From Epiperipatus broadwayi (Eukaryota; Onychophora; Udeonychophora; Euonychophora; Peripatidae), in the NCBI GenBank assembly GCA_028023455.1, contig JAQFVV010012507.1:1811456-1875455 (forward strand): DNA of 64,000 bases, written 5' to 3'. This document shows, in pieces, positions 26,090-37,390 of this stretch. A model generated the notes under the pieces. The model did no database searches, was not told the DNA's origin, and saw only the letters and a list, made by a program, of their open reading frames with translations. Every line of letters begins with the position of its first letter. Within the stretch, counting starts at the first letter, position 1. A program made the translations under genes and the position numbers.

Positions 26090-26960
26090 ATAATCAAAAG
26101 AGATTGTGTATTTTGACGGGAAAGTAAAGAGAATTTAGCAGTAGAAAAAGAATAAATATAATTTTGAACAAGTATGTAATTTAAAAAGAAAAAAAACACA
26201 TATTAGACATGAGGGGAAAAGGTTATAGAAATTAAAAAGATGTGTACTAAAGAAAATGCTAAATTTTGGGAGTTAAAGAATATGCTAAGTTTTTGGCAGA
26301 ATGGAGTGAATAGTTGAAAAATTGAAAATGAATGGATGGGTTGTAGAAATGTTGATGAGTTTGAAAGGTAGAAGTAAAACAGTTTACTTGAAATATTTTA
26401 ATACTTTAATGTAGATGAAAGAAATTTCAAACAGTTGAAAATTGTTACTTAAAAATATTATAAAGTCTATAGAAGTCTAATTAATTATAGACTAGTTGGA
26501 GTATGTTTAATATTGTATAAAGTATGTTCATATGTGAGGGACATAAAACAATAAATAAAATTTGTGGAAGAAAATAACAGTGTGAGAGATACAGGGAATT
26601 TTAAATTTAATTAAAATAAAGATGACAGTTAATATATATTTATGTAATTGATAGAAATAATAAGAAATAGACAAACATTTATTTATAATGTTTATAGATA
26701 TAGTAAAGAAAATTATGTCAAAGTGTATAGAAATCGATTGTGGACAACTTTGTTAATTATCAGTATTATTTGAGGGTTAGTGGATCTATTAAGGAACTAA
26801 ATAACAACTATACATATCAGTTAGGAAATATAGTCACAAATGACGTGTTTTTTATACTTTAAAAGAAACGAAGATACCATAAGAAGAATTGGGAAGGAGC
26901 ATTAAAATATCTTTAACAGATGACAAGACATTGCATAATTTGCTCTGTCTCTTTTTTGTT
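26090..26960 (+). pseudogene. CR1-like LINE, second heavily decayed ORF2 copy
   Basis: Nucleotide-level similarity with the LINE at 31120-31960 is visible. AACAAGTATGTAAT occurs in both, as do TATACATATCA-GT--GGAATATAG (26806-26836 versus 31770-31799) and an aligned ATAGAAAT-GATT segment. The order of matched words is conserved. It covers the reverse transcriptase core but is riddled with stops. It is older than the downstream copy in the same orientation. Confidence 0.65.
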
Positions 26961-28272
26961 GTGTCTATACTTTTATGTATAGGTGTTGTAGATTTGTTTA
27001 ATGTTTATCTCAAAAATAGATTCAGTCAACAAATAGAATTTTTTCAAAGTCACTTTCAAGATTTATCTAATGTGTCCATAAACAGGCATTGACATAAAGT
27101 GGCTAATAATGTAATAGGGTCAATAAATTAGATATAGTTTGTAGTATAATATGGGAAATACTTTTAAATATTGAAATCCATTTGCAAATTGGAGATTACT
27201 TACAGAGTAGTAGCAAGTATTGCTCTCTAAATAATATCTCATCACAAACCTTGTTGAAATCATATTGCACAGTATTTATTACACTACCCACACATATTAA
27301 ACTTTGGAGCATGAAGCTGTTGATAATAAATGAATATTAGATCTTCACGATTTAAACTATAGATGTTGGAAGTGTAAAGATCCCTTAAGAGGGAGCCATA
27401 GCATTCCTCTTTCATTTTGCTGTGCTGATGTTTTTACTCTGTGCTAAAAGATAAGTTGAAATTATTATTTTTCTATGCGATTCATTATCTGAGATCATCA
27501 ATACAAAGATTGTTTATTTGTTGTATGAAAGTGAGAGAAAATTGTGATTATGAGAAATAGATATAAGTGAAGTTGGATAGATCAGGAATTGTTAACATTT
27601 AGAAAGTGTTTGTTCACCATTTTAAATGTAGAAGTTAAAAAAAAACATTTTGTTGAAGCTGTGTTAACCCTATCAAATTTCGCTATTTCTGAGGTTTTTC
27701 TTTGTCTCACACGTCAATGCAAAATATATGATAAAATGATTATCACGTATCAGGAAAAAATAAATTTGACTTCATTTGATAGATATTTTTGTTTACTACT
27801 GAAATAAATTTTAAATGTTCACATTTTGTTTCTGTAAATATTAAAAAAATGAGGTTGTAATCAAAACAAAGACTTTACACATCATCATTTCTAGAAAGAT
27901 TATTTTTTGTTTATAAAATCAATGAAATATATCTTATTTCTGATTATTTTTAAAAATGTGAACAGATATTTATTTATTTCTCATATGTCTAACAAATTAT
28001 GCTTTAAAAGTTAAATTTTTTGAATATTTATTGCAAAATTACAAATAATTTCTTAGTGTAAATATAACATAGATTGTTTACATCAAATCTAGAATTTTCT
28101 AATTTGCTTCAGGCCATATTTACATTAGCTGCTATTATAACATATTTTTGAAACTAAAAAAGTATTTCAAGTCAAAGTAAGTTATTAATAATTTATATTT
28201 CTTGATATCTAATACATATAGTGCAAATTATTTAAAAAAATATCTAAAACTGTAATTAATTCGCAAATAAAC

Positions 28273-28557
28273 ATGTTTTTGCATCATTGGAAACTTCAAT
28301 GTCATAAAAAGCCAAATGTTTTACAGCCTTGGCAACACACTGAACATGTCAGTGCGGAGCTTATGTCTATTGTAAGAGTGGGAATTTTGAATTTCATGCC
28401 TTTTATCGCAAAATTTCAGGGAAAATTTTTTTATCATACTAAAATATATCATTTTGAACATATTTTAACATATAATACTTATGAAAAAAATTCACCAGGG
28501 GGCAAATTGGCCAAAAGGCGTTTCTCTGTCATCCAAAATATGACAGAGTTAATGTAA
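28273..28557 (+). other. Unassigned open frame of 94 codons upstream of the LINE
   Basis: An uninterrupted frame of this length is unusual for such AT-rich DNA, and local GC is raised at 28310-28400. Possible splice signals lie inside it (TTTTACAG at about 28319-28326; GTAAGAG at 28371). I recognise no domain. It could be an ancestral upstream part of the adjacent LINE, an unrelated exon, or chance. Confidence 0.25.
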
Positions 28558-28575
28558 GAATATTTTATAACTAAA

Positions 28576-29790
28576 TTGTATGTAAGATTAGTTGCTTTTA
28601 CTAAAAAAATATTTTTTATTAATTTAAGAAAGGGAGTGATTTATTTGGGGAAAAAAGATAATGATGTTATGGAGGTTTACAGTAGGAAAACTCATGGTTA
28701 TCAATTATTATTGAAAGAAAGTAAAGTTGTATTCTTCCATGAAAAGGACTTTGAAGAGGATAGGAAGTATAAAATCACATATAAAATAGGTAACTTGGAA
28801 AATAAGGAATAAGGATTGCATTTGTATTCCACAATGCATATATAATAGTGAGAAATTAGGCATGCTGTGGTAGAGTGTACTGTATGTGATGAGGTTTTGC
28901 ACTTGAAATGTTTAAACAAGATTAGGAAGGATGTAACAGGTTTATGGTTAGGTAGACAAGTGTGTGGGTGTGATAAAAGAATTGAAAAAGTTGTTTCTAA
29001 GTGTAGATGGTTTAAGGAGAAAGTCAGGAGAAATAGAGCAAAATATAATTGAGGAAAATAGGATAGAGTATGGTTGTAGTGGAGTGACAAGTGATATGGG
29101 TGGAGAAATTAGTAAAGAAATAGAGATAGTTAGCCAAAGAATAATTAAGATAGAGGAAGAGGTAAAGTATGTAGAAGAAAAATTGAAATTATTAGAGATG
29201 AAGTGTGAGAAGATGAAGGCATTATTGAGTAGTAATGATGAGGAAGTAAATAAAGAAGTCCAGAAGGGATAGAGATGTTATGGATGAAACAGAGAAAGTA
29301 GACTATAAGACAGTATTGATAGGAGATTTATTAATCAGAGAATGTGGAGATATAATTGCAAGGGAAATAGAAACAAGTATGTAAGAGTATCTTTGCCTGG
29401 AGCTAAAAATAGGGATATTATAGGTAAAGTAAAGAAGCAAGAGAGTAGAGATGTGTATGTTTTAGTAGGGACTAATAATTTGGTAGAACTATCATAGAGA
29501 GTAATGGATGAATACATAGAATTGTTTAGGAATATGAGTAAGATTAAAGGAAGAGTAGAAATAGTTGGATTATTATCAAGATTTAACAAGAAGTATATGT
29601 TATATAGGTCATGTTTTATAAATGAGAGATTGAAAAAAATGTGTGAGAGAAATGATGTCATGTTTGTGTATGTGTGGAATTTTTTATTGGAAACAAAGAG
29701 TTATATAGTAAAGATGGATTGCACTTAGAAAAGCAAGGAAGTGAAGTTTTAGGGAGTTTGATTTATAAAGAATATAGTTCAGGAAACTTA
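28576..29790 (+). pseudogene. LINE ORF1: PHD-like finger, coiled coil and SGNH esterase
   Basis: After an N-terminal segment (28576-28812), a cysteine cluster is split by a frameshift: DCICIPQC (from about 28813), then VECTVCDEVLHLKC (from about 28872), giving a PHD-like C-X-C...C-X2-C...H-X2-C pattern. A Glu/Lys-rich, heptad-like stretch follows (28964-29272). The esterase domain shows GDLLIREC (about 29322; GDSL block with the usual nucleophile Ser replaced by Leu), VGTNNL (about 29465) and DGLHLEKQG (about 29713; the D-x-x-H block). Such esterase domains are known in CR1-type ORF1 proteins. Stops and frameshifts make it non-functional. Confidence 0.75.
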
Positions 29791-29933
29791 TAAAGGAGAA
29801 AGAAGAATGGACAGAATGTAAGTAATAATCAAAGAGTAGCTGATTTAGTTATACCTGTAGATGTGGAGAGGAAATGGGTCTGTAAAATAAACAAAGAGTC
29901 AAAAGAATGTATAAAAGAGTAGTTAGGAAAAAA

Positions 29934-32346
29934 GAAATTAAAATTATGTATTTGAATATGCAAGGTGGTAGACCAGAAAAGTAGCTGTAATTAAACAAAG
30001 CAATTAAAAATGAAGAGCTTGAGATATTAGCAGAAGTGGAAACACATCTAAGAGAAGAAGAACCTATTCTGGAAGACTTGGGTATGGCAGGGTATAAATA
30101 GAAAAAGAAAAAAGGCATGGTGGTATAGGAGTTATGTCAAAAAATATTTAAATACTGTTAAATGTCAAGAACATTTGTGGTTTGAGATAATGTTAGGAAG
30201 ACAAGAATGGATGGTGGCTATAGTGTATATAGCCACTGGAGATAGTCAAACTATAATGGAGTGGATCAGCAGCATATATGAATGCTCAGTTAAGGATATA
30301 CAGAGTTTCAAAGAAAATAATGGTTGTAGGAGATATGAATGAGCATATTGAAGAAATTGATAATGTAAGTAATAAGAATGTACAGCTTTTGAAGGGTTTT
30401 TGTCAGAGAGTGAATTTGATCATTGGAAATTTATTGAATATTTATGAGGGACAATATACATGGTCTAGAAATAATATATCCCACACAATAGATTATGTAT
30501 TAGTAGAGAAAGATGGAATGAATAAAGTATGGAAAGTTAAGGAGTTTGATAATGAAGAGAGTATGTAATGGTGATCATAACTTCTTTATAATAGAAATGG
30601 TTAGTAATGTGATAAAAAATAGTAAAGGCTAGGGAAAGACATGGATGGAGAGTGAATGATGAGAATAAATTAGAAGACTATAAAATAAAAGTTGAAAAAA
30701 CCATTGAAGAGTTGGTTGGGGATGAGTATAAGGACTGGTATGGTGAAATAGAAAAAGTGGCAAATAGGGTTTTAGGTGAGAATAATAAGAAGAATAAAAG
30801 TAATAGGAAAGTGAGAGTTAGTAAAAGTGTAAAAGAGAGGAAAAATATGCAGAGAATATAAGTATGCTATTAAGAACAAAGAAAATGAAAAAGATGTTAA
30901 TACTAAATGGGAAAAGTACATAGAAAAAAGAAGTTGGCTAAAATAGATAATTACAGAGAGAGACTGAAATTGAATAGTAAACTGTTGGAAGATATTAATA
31001 AAAGTGGAAGAGATGGGAGTAAAAATTTTTGGAAATTCATTAAAAGAAAGAATGTAGGGGAGAGAGAAATTAATATTACTAGATGATGAGAGAAAAGAGT
31101 AAGTGAAGAATTAGAGATAGTCTTAAACAAGTATGTAATGGATATAGAAAAGATGTTAGGTGTGAAGGACAGAGTGATAGCAAACAGGAGAGCATATACT
31201 TATGGAAATATAAGATTTACAGAAAATAAATTGAATCATGCAAATAAGAAATTGAAAGGTTGAAAGGCAAGAGGTTTGGATGGATGGGCAGCAGAGATGG
31301 TAATGAATTTAAGGCAGAAAGCAAAATGAAAACTATTATGACATTTTAATAAGATGGCAGAGAAGAGAGATTTTCCAGGTAGTTGGAGTAATACAAGAGT
31401 AAGGCTATTATTTAAAAGGAAGGCTAAAGGTTATATAAAGTTATTCAATTGTAGTCCGGTAGTGGTAACATCAGTGCTATATAAAGTTTTCTCATATATG
31501 GTGGCTGGAAGGATTGCAAAATGGATGGAAGAAAATAATATAGTGGGAGAAATAAAGGAGGTTTTTTATCAGATTGTTATGTAGGTGTTAGGAGTTGCAC
31601 AACTTATGGATTTGAGTAGGAATACAGGTAGATAGTTGTATATGGTTTTTATGGATATAGAGAAGGTGTGTGATAGAGTAAATAGAAATAGATTATGTGT
31701 AAGTTTAGTAAATTTGGGAATGGATGGAGCTTTAGTGGATATTATTAATAAATTGTATGAAAATAATTACTATACATATCAAGTAGGGAATATAGAATCA
31801 GTTAAACTTAAAAATGGGGTGGGACTAAGTCAAGGATGTCACCTATTTTGTTTTTGTTGTATTTGAGAGAAATGGAGAGAGAAATAGAAAAACTAGGAAG
31901 ATGGGTAGAGATACCATTAATAGGTGGCAAGGGAGTATATACATTATTGGGTCTTTTATTTGCAGATGATGTTTTTTTTGTGTGCAGAAAGAAGGAAAGA
32001 TATGGAAGTTATGCTGAGGACATGCACAAAGGTGGGTAAAGAGATGGGGATTAAATTTAATGAAGAAAAATCAAAAGTAATAATGATTAATACTGGGGAA
32101 AGAGAAGACAAAAGAATTTTTACTGGGGGATATAAAGTTAAGTGTGGTGAATAGATATAACTATTTGGGAATCATCTTAAGTAGTCAGAGAAATTGCTTG
32201 GATGAATGGGAGAAGAAGAAATTGATAAAAGAAGCAAAGAAAATAAAAGGATTGGTAAAGAAATTAACAGAGTTCTTATATAATAAATATGATGTAGTTA
32301 GAATTGTATGGAAGGGACTGGCAATAGCAGGGTTAACATATGTTAA
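29934..32346 (+). pseudogene. LINE ORF2: AP endonuclease and reverse transcriptase
   Basis: The endonuclease starts IKIMYLNMQGG (about 29938), with VETHL (about 30039), VVGDMNEH (about 30322), HTIDYVL (about 30484) and NGDHNF (about 30570), the expected APE-type order. The reverse transcriptase has FMDIEKVCDRVN (about 31648), a GLSQGC block (about 31826), the catalytic FADD at 31959-31970, and KFNEEKSKV (about 32056). The C-terminal part reads YNYLGIIL (32156 on) to AGLTYVNDSL (32330s). At least six frame breaks or stops (for example near 30120, 31080, 31260, 31580, 31850) inactivate it. Confidence 0.85.
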
Positions 32347-32412
32347 TGATTCACTCTATTCAATATAGCCGATACACATGATCACATACATGTGAAAAAG
32401 TTGTGATCTCCA

Positions 32413-32456
32413 ATGTATGTATTTTGTGCTGAGCCAGCACTCATCAGTTGGTGTCC
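32413..32456 (-). ncRNA. Hammerhead-ribozyme-like motif, family A
   Basis: Minus strand: stem I 5' ACCAA, CTGATGA (32441-32447), a perfect six-pair stem II GTGCTG-GCT-CAGCAC (32426-32440), then AAAA (32422-32425) where GAAA is required, a TAC-ATA helix III region, and TTGG for stem I. The GAAA to AAAA change is what CpG decay of CACGAAA to CACAAAA would give. The TACATA likewise points to ancestral palindromic TACGTA. It is probably inactive because of the lost G. Confidence 0.65.
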
Positions 32457-32533
32457 ATTAAGGTTTGTAAATTTGCTATCTTAATATAAAACCAAGCATT
32501 GATTATATATATATATTTGGGAGATGATCTGGA

Positions 32534-32578
32534 CCAACAGATGAATGCTTGTTTAGCAGAGAATACATTTATTGGAGA
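32534..32578 (+). ncRNA. Hammerhead-like motif, family A, decayed
   Basis: ACCAA is followed by CAGATGA (32538-32544, one change from CTGATGA), a partly paired stem II (ATGCTT with TAGCAG), GAGAA, TACATTTA and TTGG. The order and spacing match the other family A copies. Several core changes imply inactivity. Confidence 0.5.
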
Positions 32579-32728
32579 TCATTTATCTTATTCACATATG
32601 GTTGGTTATGTGTTTCAGTTATATTGGATAGAATGGATGACTGTAGAAGACTGGGTTCAAAATTTTTTTAATCACATCTATTTAAAGATAAACAAGTGAT
32701 AAAGATATTTGCAAGAGATTCTGTTCTG

Positions 32729-32775
32729 GGCAAACTGATGAGTGCTAACTCAGTATAAAATATGCAACTTGGGAA
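32729..32775 (+). ncRNA. Hammerhead-like motif, family A
   Basis: CTGATGA at 32735-32741 precedes GTGCTA-ACT-CAGTAT (partly paired stem II), AAAA in place of GAAA, TATGCA and TTGGG. It shares the G-to-A loss with the minus-strand copies, so either the source was already mutated or the same CpG decayed independently. Confidence 0.55.
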
Positions 32776-32855
32776 TTATTTATCTTTTTCACGTTTTTGA
32801 TTATATATTTCAGGAATGTATGATGGAATAGAAGTTTGAAATATATCATATATAT

Positions 32856-34330
32856 TGTAATGGTCGGTTAAATTTTAAAATTATCTTTGATCACTGAGGG
32901 TGCCACCAGATCACTACATATCTGGAAAATTTGTTTACCATGATCAAAGGTTAATGATGATGATGACTGGCACTGACTCAGCGAGATAGCAAGAGATCTT
33001 AATAAATTGTTCAGACAATCAAGAAATAAACTAATAACCTACATTAGTTAATATAATGTTAAAATTTATTAGGTTTACAATAAAGATTTCAGAGTTTATT
33101 AAAATTCAAATAAAATTAAACATATGCAAAAGTAGAAAACTTTGACCCACCTTTCTCGCAGAGCATGTATGAGATAAAAGAAGACAACAAACATTTCGGC
33201 AGATACACTAATCTTCCCATTGAATGACGGGAAAGGAGAAATAACTTTACTTTAGCTCGATTTATAAAAAAAAATATTCTTTTCACATTTAAAGATTTTC
33301 AAAAAAAAAAAAAAACTAGTCTTGTAAAGAATCAGTGAATCAGCACAGACGAGCCTTCTTTAGAACATTGAACCTATAGACGTCATATGTCGCAGGACAG
33401 TTCATGGAGAATTACATTTAAAAATTACCAAGATTGATCCACTTACAAGAATAACAATTATAATGTGAAGGTATTATAGCTTGCGTAATTTCAAAAGAAA
33501 TCAAAATCTTGGTTTTTGATAAAACCAGAATTTTCAATCGAGAAAACATTAGCCCAATGATGGCAAGTTACTATATTCTAAATTAATTAAAAGTGTCACA
33601 AAAGTAGACTGGGTAAGTAATGAGAAAATAAATAATATCTACCCAATATTTATCAAGAATATAAATTACTCAAATGTGAATCTAAATAGCTAATAAAAGT
33701 AATCTGCGATACACGCTCTGCAACATAATAAATGAATAATTTAAACTTACAAAATATACCATTCAAATTAAAAGATATCTTTACACACTTATAGATAAAA
33801 TAATATGTTATGTGATTATGACATGAAAATTTTATACAATTGTTACTTTTATATTGAGCGGAGGTTTTTGCTAGAGATTTAGGCCCTAGTGAGAATATAA
33901 AATAAATTATTTTGCGGTACTAATAAGTCCAGTGAGTACTCACAGATGGATGCTGGTAAGATTGATTGAACTCTTCAAAATGATTTCTTTTCTTTAGATG
34001 GCAGTGAATGTGGAGGCATGCCGATGAATCAGTCTTAGTTCAGGCTTTAATTAGATCATAATTGGAGAAAACAGCCCAGAAATCAGGATCCGTCTAGAGT
34101 GGGTTTAGTAGCACATTCTTGAGATTTGAACCCGCATGGTGTAGAAGTTGGTCAACTTGTAAAGTGAACACAAACTAATGTAGGCTATTCTAAGAATTTG
34201 GGCAAAGATTCTTTCGACATATAAGTAAATAAAGTCTCCTTACTTTGGATCGTGGAAGCGAACAGCACTACATTCAAAACTATGATAAATCTGGCAATTA
34301 AATAAATATATCCGTAAACTAATATAAAAT
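32856..34330. repeat. Unclassified, slightly GC-richer sequence starting TGTAATGGTC
   Basis: It starts with the same TGTAATGGTC decamer as 12222, right after the hammerhead cluster. GC-richer sub-segments lie at 32880-33010, 33150-33420 and 33860-34260. A B-box-like GGGTTCAAATC is present on the minus strand near 34126-34136. No coding frame is recognised. It may be a decayed LTR-type or other non-coding element. Confidence 0.3.
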
Positions 34331-34924
34331 ATCCATTAGAAATCAGTTGACAAAAAAAAAATGAGCGAGGTTGTTATTCCAAGAATAATCCAGATCATTA
34401 CCTAGACTAATTTTAAATCTTTTCTGAATAAGAATAATCAGTACTATCTTTTTGGATTCTTTTTATGACCTCCTATCTCCCATTTGATCTTTTTTTTAAT
34501 CAGAAGTCTTAGTCTAGAGCAAATCTCATTAAAAAAAAAATTATTTAAACCTCCACTCCTTTTAGATAAATAGATTCATATTAAAGCAACAAGAATGTAA
34601 ATAACTTTTCAATTGATCAAAACAAAAAAAAAAAAACTTTCCAGAAACAAGAATACAATTAATTTTCTATTAATTAAAAAAAAAAAAAAACTTTCAACAG
34701 ATAAAACAAAATGTTAGTTTTTCTTTGTATAAAATACACTGGAAAGATTTTGAATTACAATTTTTAAATGGAAACAAATTACAGAAAATAAAATAAATAA
34801 GTTTGTGAATATACCTTTCTTATGTAAAAATAAATAAATATTAAATCTTTAAACTTTTGAGATGGGAAGTATCCAGTTTAATATATATATATATATGTAA
34901 TGATATTTTTATTCGATATCTGGA

Positions 34925-36114
34925 TTTCTTTGTATTTATATACATAATATTCTAAGTAAATATTAATAAGTACAGTAACATAAATATATATAAAGTACAA
35001 CTTTAAACACTTCTAATCACCTAGGAGTGCTTTTGATTAGTTTCATAATCTTTGCCAACTAACACTTTCAAATTCTAACTTTTCCACAATTCATTGATTT
35101 TCATGTTTGTTACCTGTCCATTTATTAAGTCTTGCTTACATTTGTATATTAATATAGCTTTCTTTATTTTTCTTTTCTTATTGTTTCTTTCAATTTGTAA
35201 TATTTTTACATTATTATAATCTAAATTAAAATCATATATGCATAATATATTATGATCATAAAAATCCGATGTTGAAATATTATCATTTCCATTACAATTT
35301 TATTTAGTTTCTTGAACTTTTTTTAATGGCTGCAAGCGCTCTTTAGTTTTTTTCTCCAATGTACATCTTGATTCCCCTGTATATCCACTGCCACATTTTA
35401 GATCTCCATTTATATATGATGCAATTTTGATTTAAGAATGAGGTTTTTGCTTTTGAATTATTTATTATTTTATTTAATCCAGGAGGTACATAAAATGCAA
35501 TATCACATATATCTTTATATATTTCCCTTACAAAGTTCACTTGTTCATTTGAACTATATGGTATTGATATTCATATTTTTATTATTAGTAGTAGAATCAA
35601 CCTTACTATTAATATTTTTATTTTTGTATTTTCTATTAGAATTATTAATAATATCATATACAAGATGATAATTATATTCATCATTTAATAATTCATTTGT
35701 ATAAATTTTATACCTTTATCCAATATATACTTACAAAGATTGTTGTTTCTAAAGAAAAGGACTTTAAACCTGCTGTTTTATGTGATATTGGCACTCTTGA
35801 CTTATATGGAATGTACCCTCTTGTTTATATTGTTTTAATCACCATACAGTGAAAATATTACAAATTGAAAAAAAACAAAACAATAATAAATGAAAAATAC
35901 AGGAAGGTGTGTTAATATGTAAATGTAAGCATGACTTAATAAATGGACATGCAGTAAATGTAAAAAATAATAAATTGTGGGAAGGTTAGACTTTGAAAGT
36001 GTTAGTTGACAAAGACTATGAAGTTAGTCTAAAGCACTTCTAGGTGGTTAAAAGGTTTTAAAGTTGTACTTTATATATATATTTATGTTACTGTATTCAT
36101 TAATATTTAATTAC

Positions 36115-36118
<4 letters not shown>
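34925..36118 (-). mobile_element. Penelope-like element remnant bounded by about 300-bp inverted repeats
   Basis: The left arm (about 34925-35240) is the imperfect reverse complement of the right arm (about 35845-36118). Shared words include ACAGTAACATAAATATATA, AAAGTACAACTTTAAA, AACTAACACTTTCAAA and CCATTTATTAAGTC. The 600-bp centre carries a minus-strand PLE endonuclease fragment. The right arm runs into an (AT)n tract. Inverted terminal copies are a known product of PLE integration. A degraded hammerhead-like segment may lie in each arm. Confidence 0.65.
35340..35700 (-). pseudogene. PLE GIY-YIG region fragment
   Basis: Minus-strand frames read YVPPGLNKIINN (about 35450-35490), then NQNCIIYKW (about 35405-35435) and a degraded YIG-like segment leading to GEKN. 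YxPP-LNK-I followed by NCIIYK(I)-C is typical of the linker into the PLE nuclease domain. Further minus-strand open sequence with FFRNNNL occurs at about 35735-35760. It is interrupted and non-functional. Confidence 0.55.

Positions 36119-36198
<80 letters not shown>
36117..36198. repeat. (AT)n microsatellite
   Basis: About 80 bp of uninterrupted AT dinucleotide directly abuts the right arm of the PLE remnant. Confidence 0.97.
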
Positions 36199-36201
<3 letters not shown>

Positions 36202-37194
36202 TGTAAATAAAGCCCTTTATTTAGGTTGTACCATGAATTATTTTGTTTTAATTGCCAATGTTTCAAGAAAATAGGATTCATTCTTGTCAATATCAAGGTC
36301 TTAATGAAGAAATGTTGTGTTTTAAATAATAATGAAGTTTCATTGCACTTATTGATTCAGAAATTAGGAAAACAAATCTTGACTTTTAAACACAGATATT
36401 CACAACATTACCCACAGGACTGAAAAATTGTCTATTTACTGTAATAAATAAAAACAGGGAGATAGATAGAGCATGCACATATCAAATTGGAAGTAACAGG
36501 ATGTTTTATAATAATAGAAGGAATGGATTCCATTTATTCAAAACCTGATTAAAAATATAATGATAATAAGAGAATAAATTTTTATCGAATCTTTAGAAAT
36601 CTGAACCTTAATACCAGCAAGTAAGTATAGTACAGTTGAACTGTGATTATTTTCAATTGTGTTTAAATGGAATTTCAAACAATTGGCTATATGTTTTGCT
36701 ACTTTTAACTTTTACTAAAACTAATTGTTTTTGCAAGAGTTAATTACTCTGTGATTAAGAAATGATATTCTTTAAGTCAATGGAAGTCTTTAATAAATCT
36801 GGATTTTTATTTACTCAGTAGTTCTTTGCAGTATGCACATTGGCTTTGTGTGAATCAAATCTTGTAAGTCAGTTTTTACTCACTTTCCAATTGTCAATCT
36901 ATTTGAAAGTTTGCATAAATATATATTATGACAATGCCCTTATTTAGAGTTTGTAAATAATTTTAGCAAAAAAATTAAAAAATTGAATATTTCATTTAAA
37001 GTAACATTGATGCTAACAATAAGCTATCAATATTTCTTGTAATTTAAATTTGAATGATCTGTTAAAAACTGATATTGGTAATTTAGTGTTACATATATAA
37101 AACTAAAAATTAGAAGAAAAAAAGTTAAAGATATGTTTTCATTCAGGTAAATGTATTAAGTAATAAGAAGTATAGGGGATTTGAACTCAGATTT

Positions 37195-37390
37195 TTAAGC
37201 ACCCTTCAATTATCTACACTATCTCATACAACTGATACACATGATCACATGCATGCAGAAAATATAAATAATCACCAATATATGTATTTTGTGCTAAACC
37301 AGTACTCATCAGTTGGTCCATATTATCATTTCCCACACACATATATATAATCAGTGCTCAGTTTTATACTTACAATTAAGCTCCAGGTTT
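37195..37390 (-). mobile_element. Hammerhead repeat family A, solitary copy
   Basis: On the minus strand the segment with GAGCACTGATTATATATA precedes GGACCAA, CTGATGA (37306-37312), stem II GTACTG-GTT-TAGCAC, AAAA, TACATATA and TTGGTGAT. It then continues with the downstream family sequence including ATGTGATCATGTGTATC. The ACCAA/TTGGT stem I is intact. GAAA has become AAAA, as in the 32.4-kb copy. No tandem partner is seen here. Confidence 0.7.

Larger units (their letters stand above)
28576..32346 (+). mobile_element. CR1-like non-LTR retrotransposon with ORF1 and ORF2 remnants
   Basis: About 3.8 kb of plus-strand LINE retains the order PHD-like finger, coiled coil, SGNH/GDSL esterase (ORF1), then AP endonuclease and reverse transcriptase (ORF2). 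This combination is characteristic of the CR1 group. Frames are broken at many points, but several 60-100-codon segments remain readable, so it is younger than the copy at 26.1 kb. The 3' end is followed directly by the hammerhead repeat cluster starting near 32347. No 3' microsatellite tail or target duplication was identified. Confidence 0.85.
32347..32852. mobile_element. Hammerhead repeat family A cluster: one inverted and two direct copies
   Basis: Three copies of a short non-coding unit each hold a hammerhead-like core: minus strand (CTGATGA complement at 32441-32447), plus strand (32538-32544, decayed to CAGATGA) and plus strand (CTGATGA at 32735-32741). The two plus copies are 197 bp apart. 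Flanking words are shared: TTGGAGATCA after the core, ATATTG(A/G)ATAGA further on, and ATAAAACC(A)AGCA-TGATTATATAT before it. The layout is an inverted partial copy followed by direct tandem copies, as in the 50-kb cluster. It sits at the 3' end of the LINE. Confidence 0.75.

Noticed and set aside
29335-29661. Minus-strand open frames over the LINE (also 28701-29090 and 29849-30118)
   Set aside because: They are shadows of the purine-rich LINE coding strand, whose plus-strand domains are recognisable.
34080-34170. Minus-strand B-box-like GGGTTCAAATC as a SINE or tRNA
   Set aside because: No A box at proper distance and no cloverleaf. The same was concluded for GGTTCAAACCC near 15158.
36111-36296. 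Open frame with poly-(IY)
   Set aside because: Produced by the AT microsatellite. The same applies to 41807-42067 and 47287-47565.
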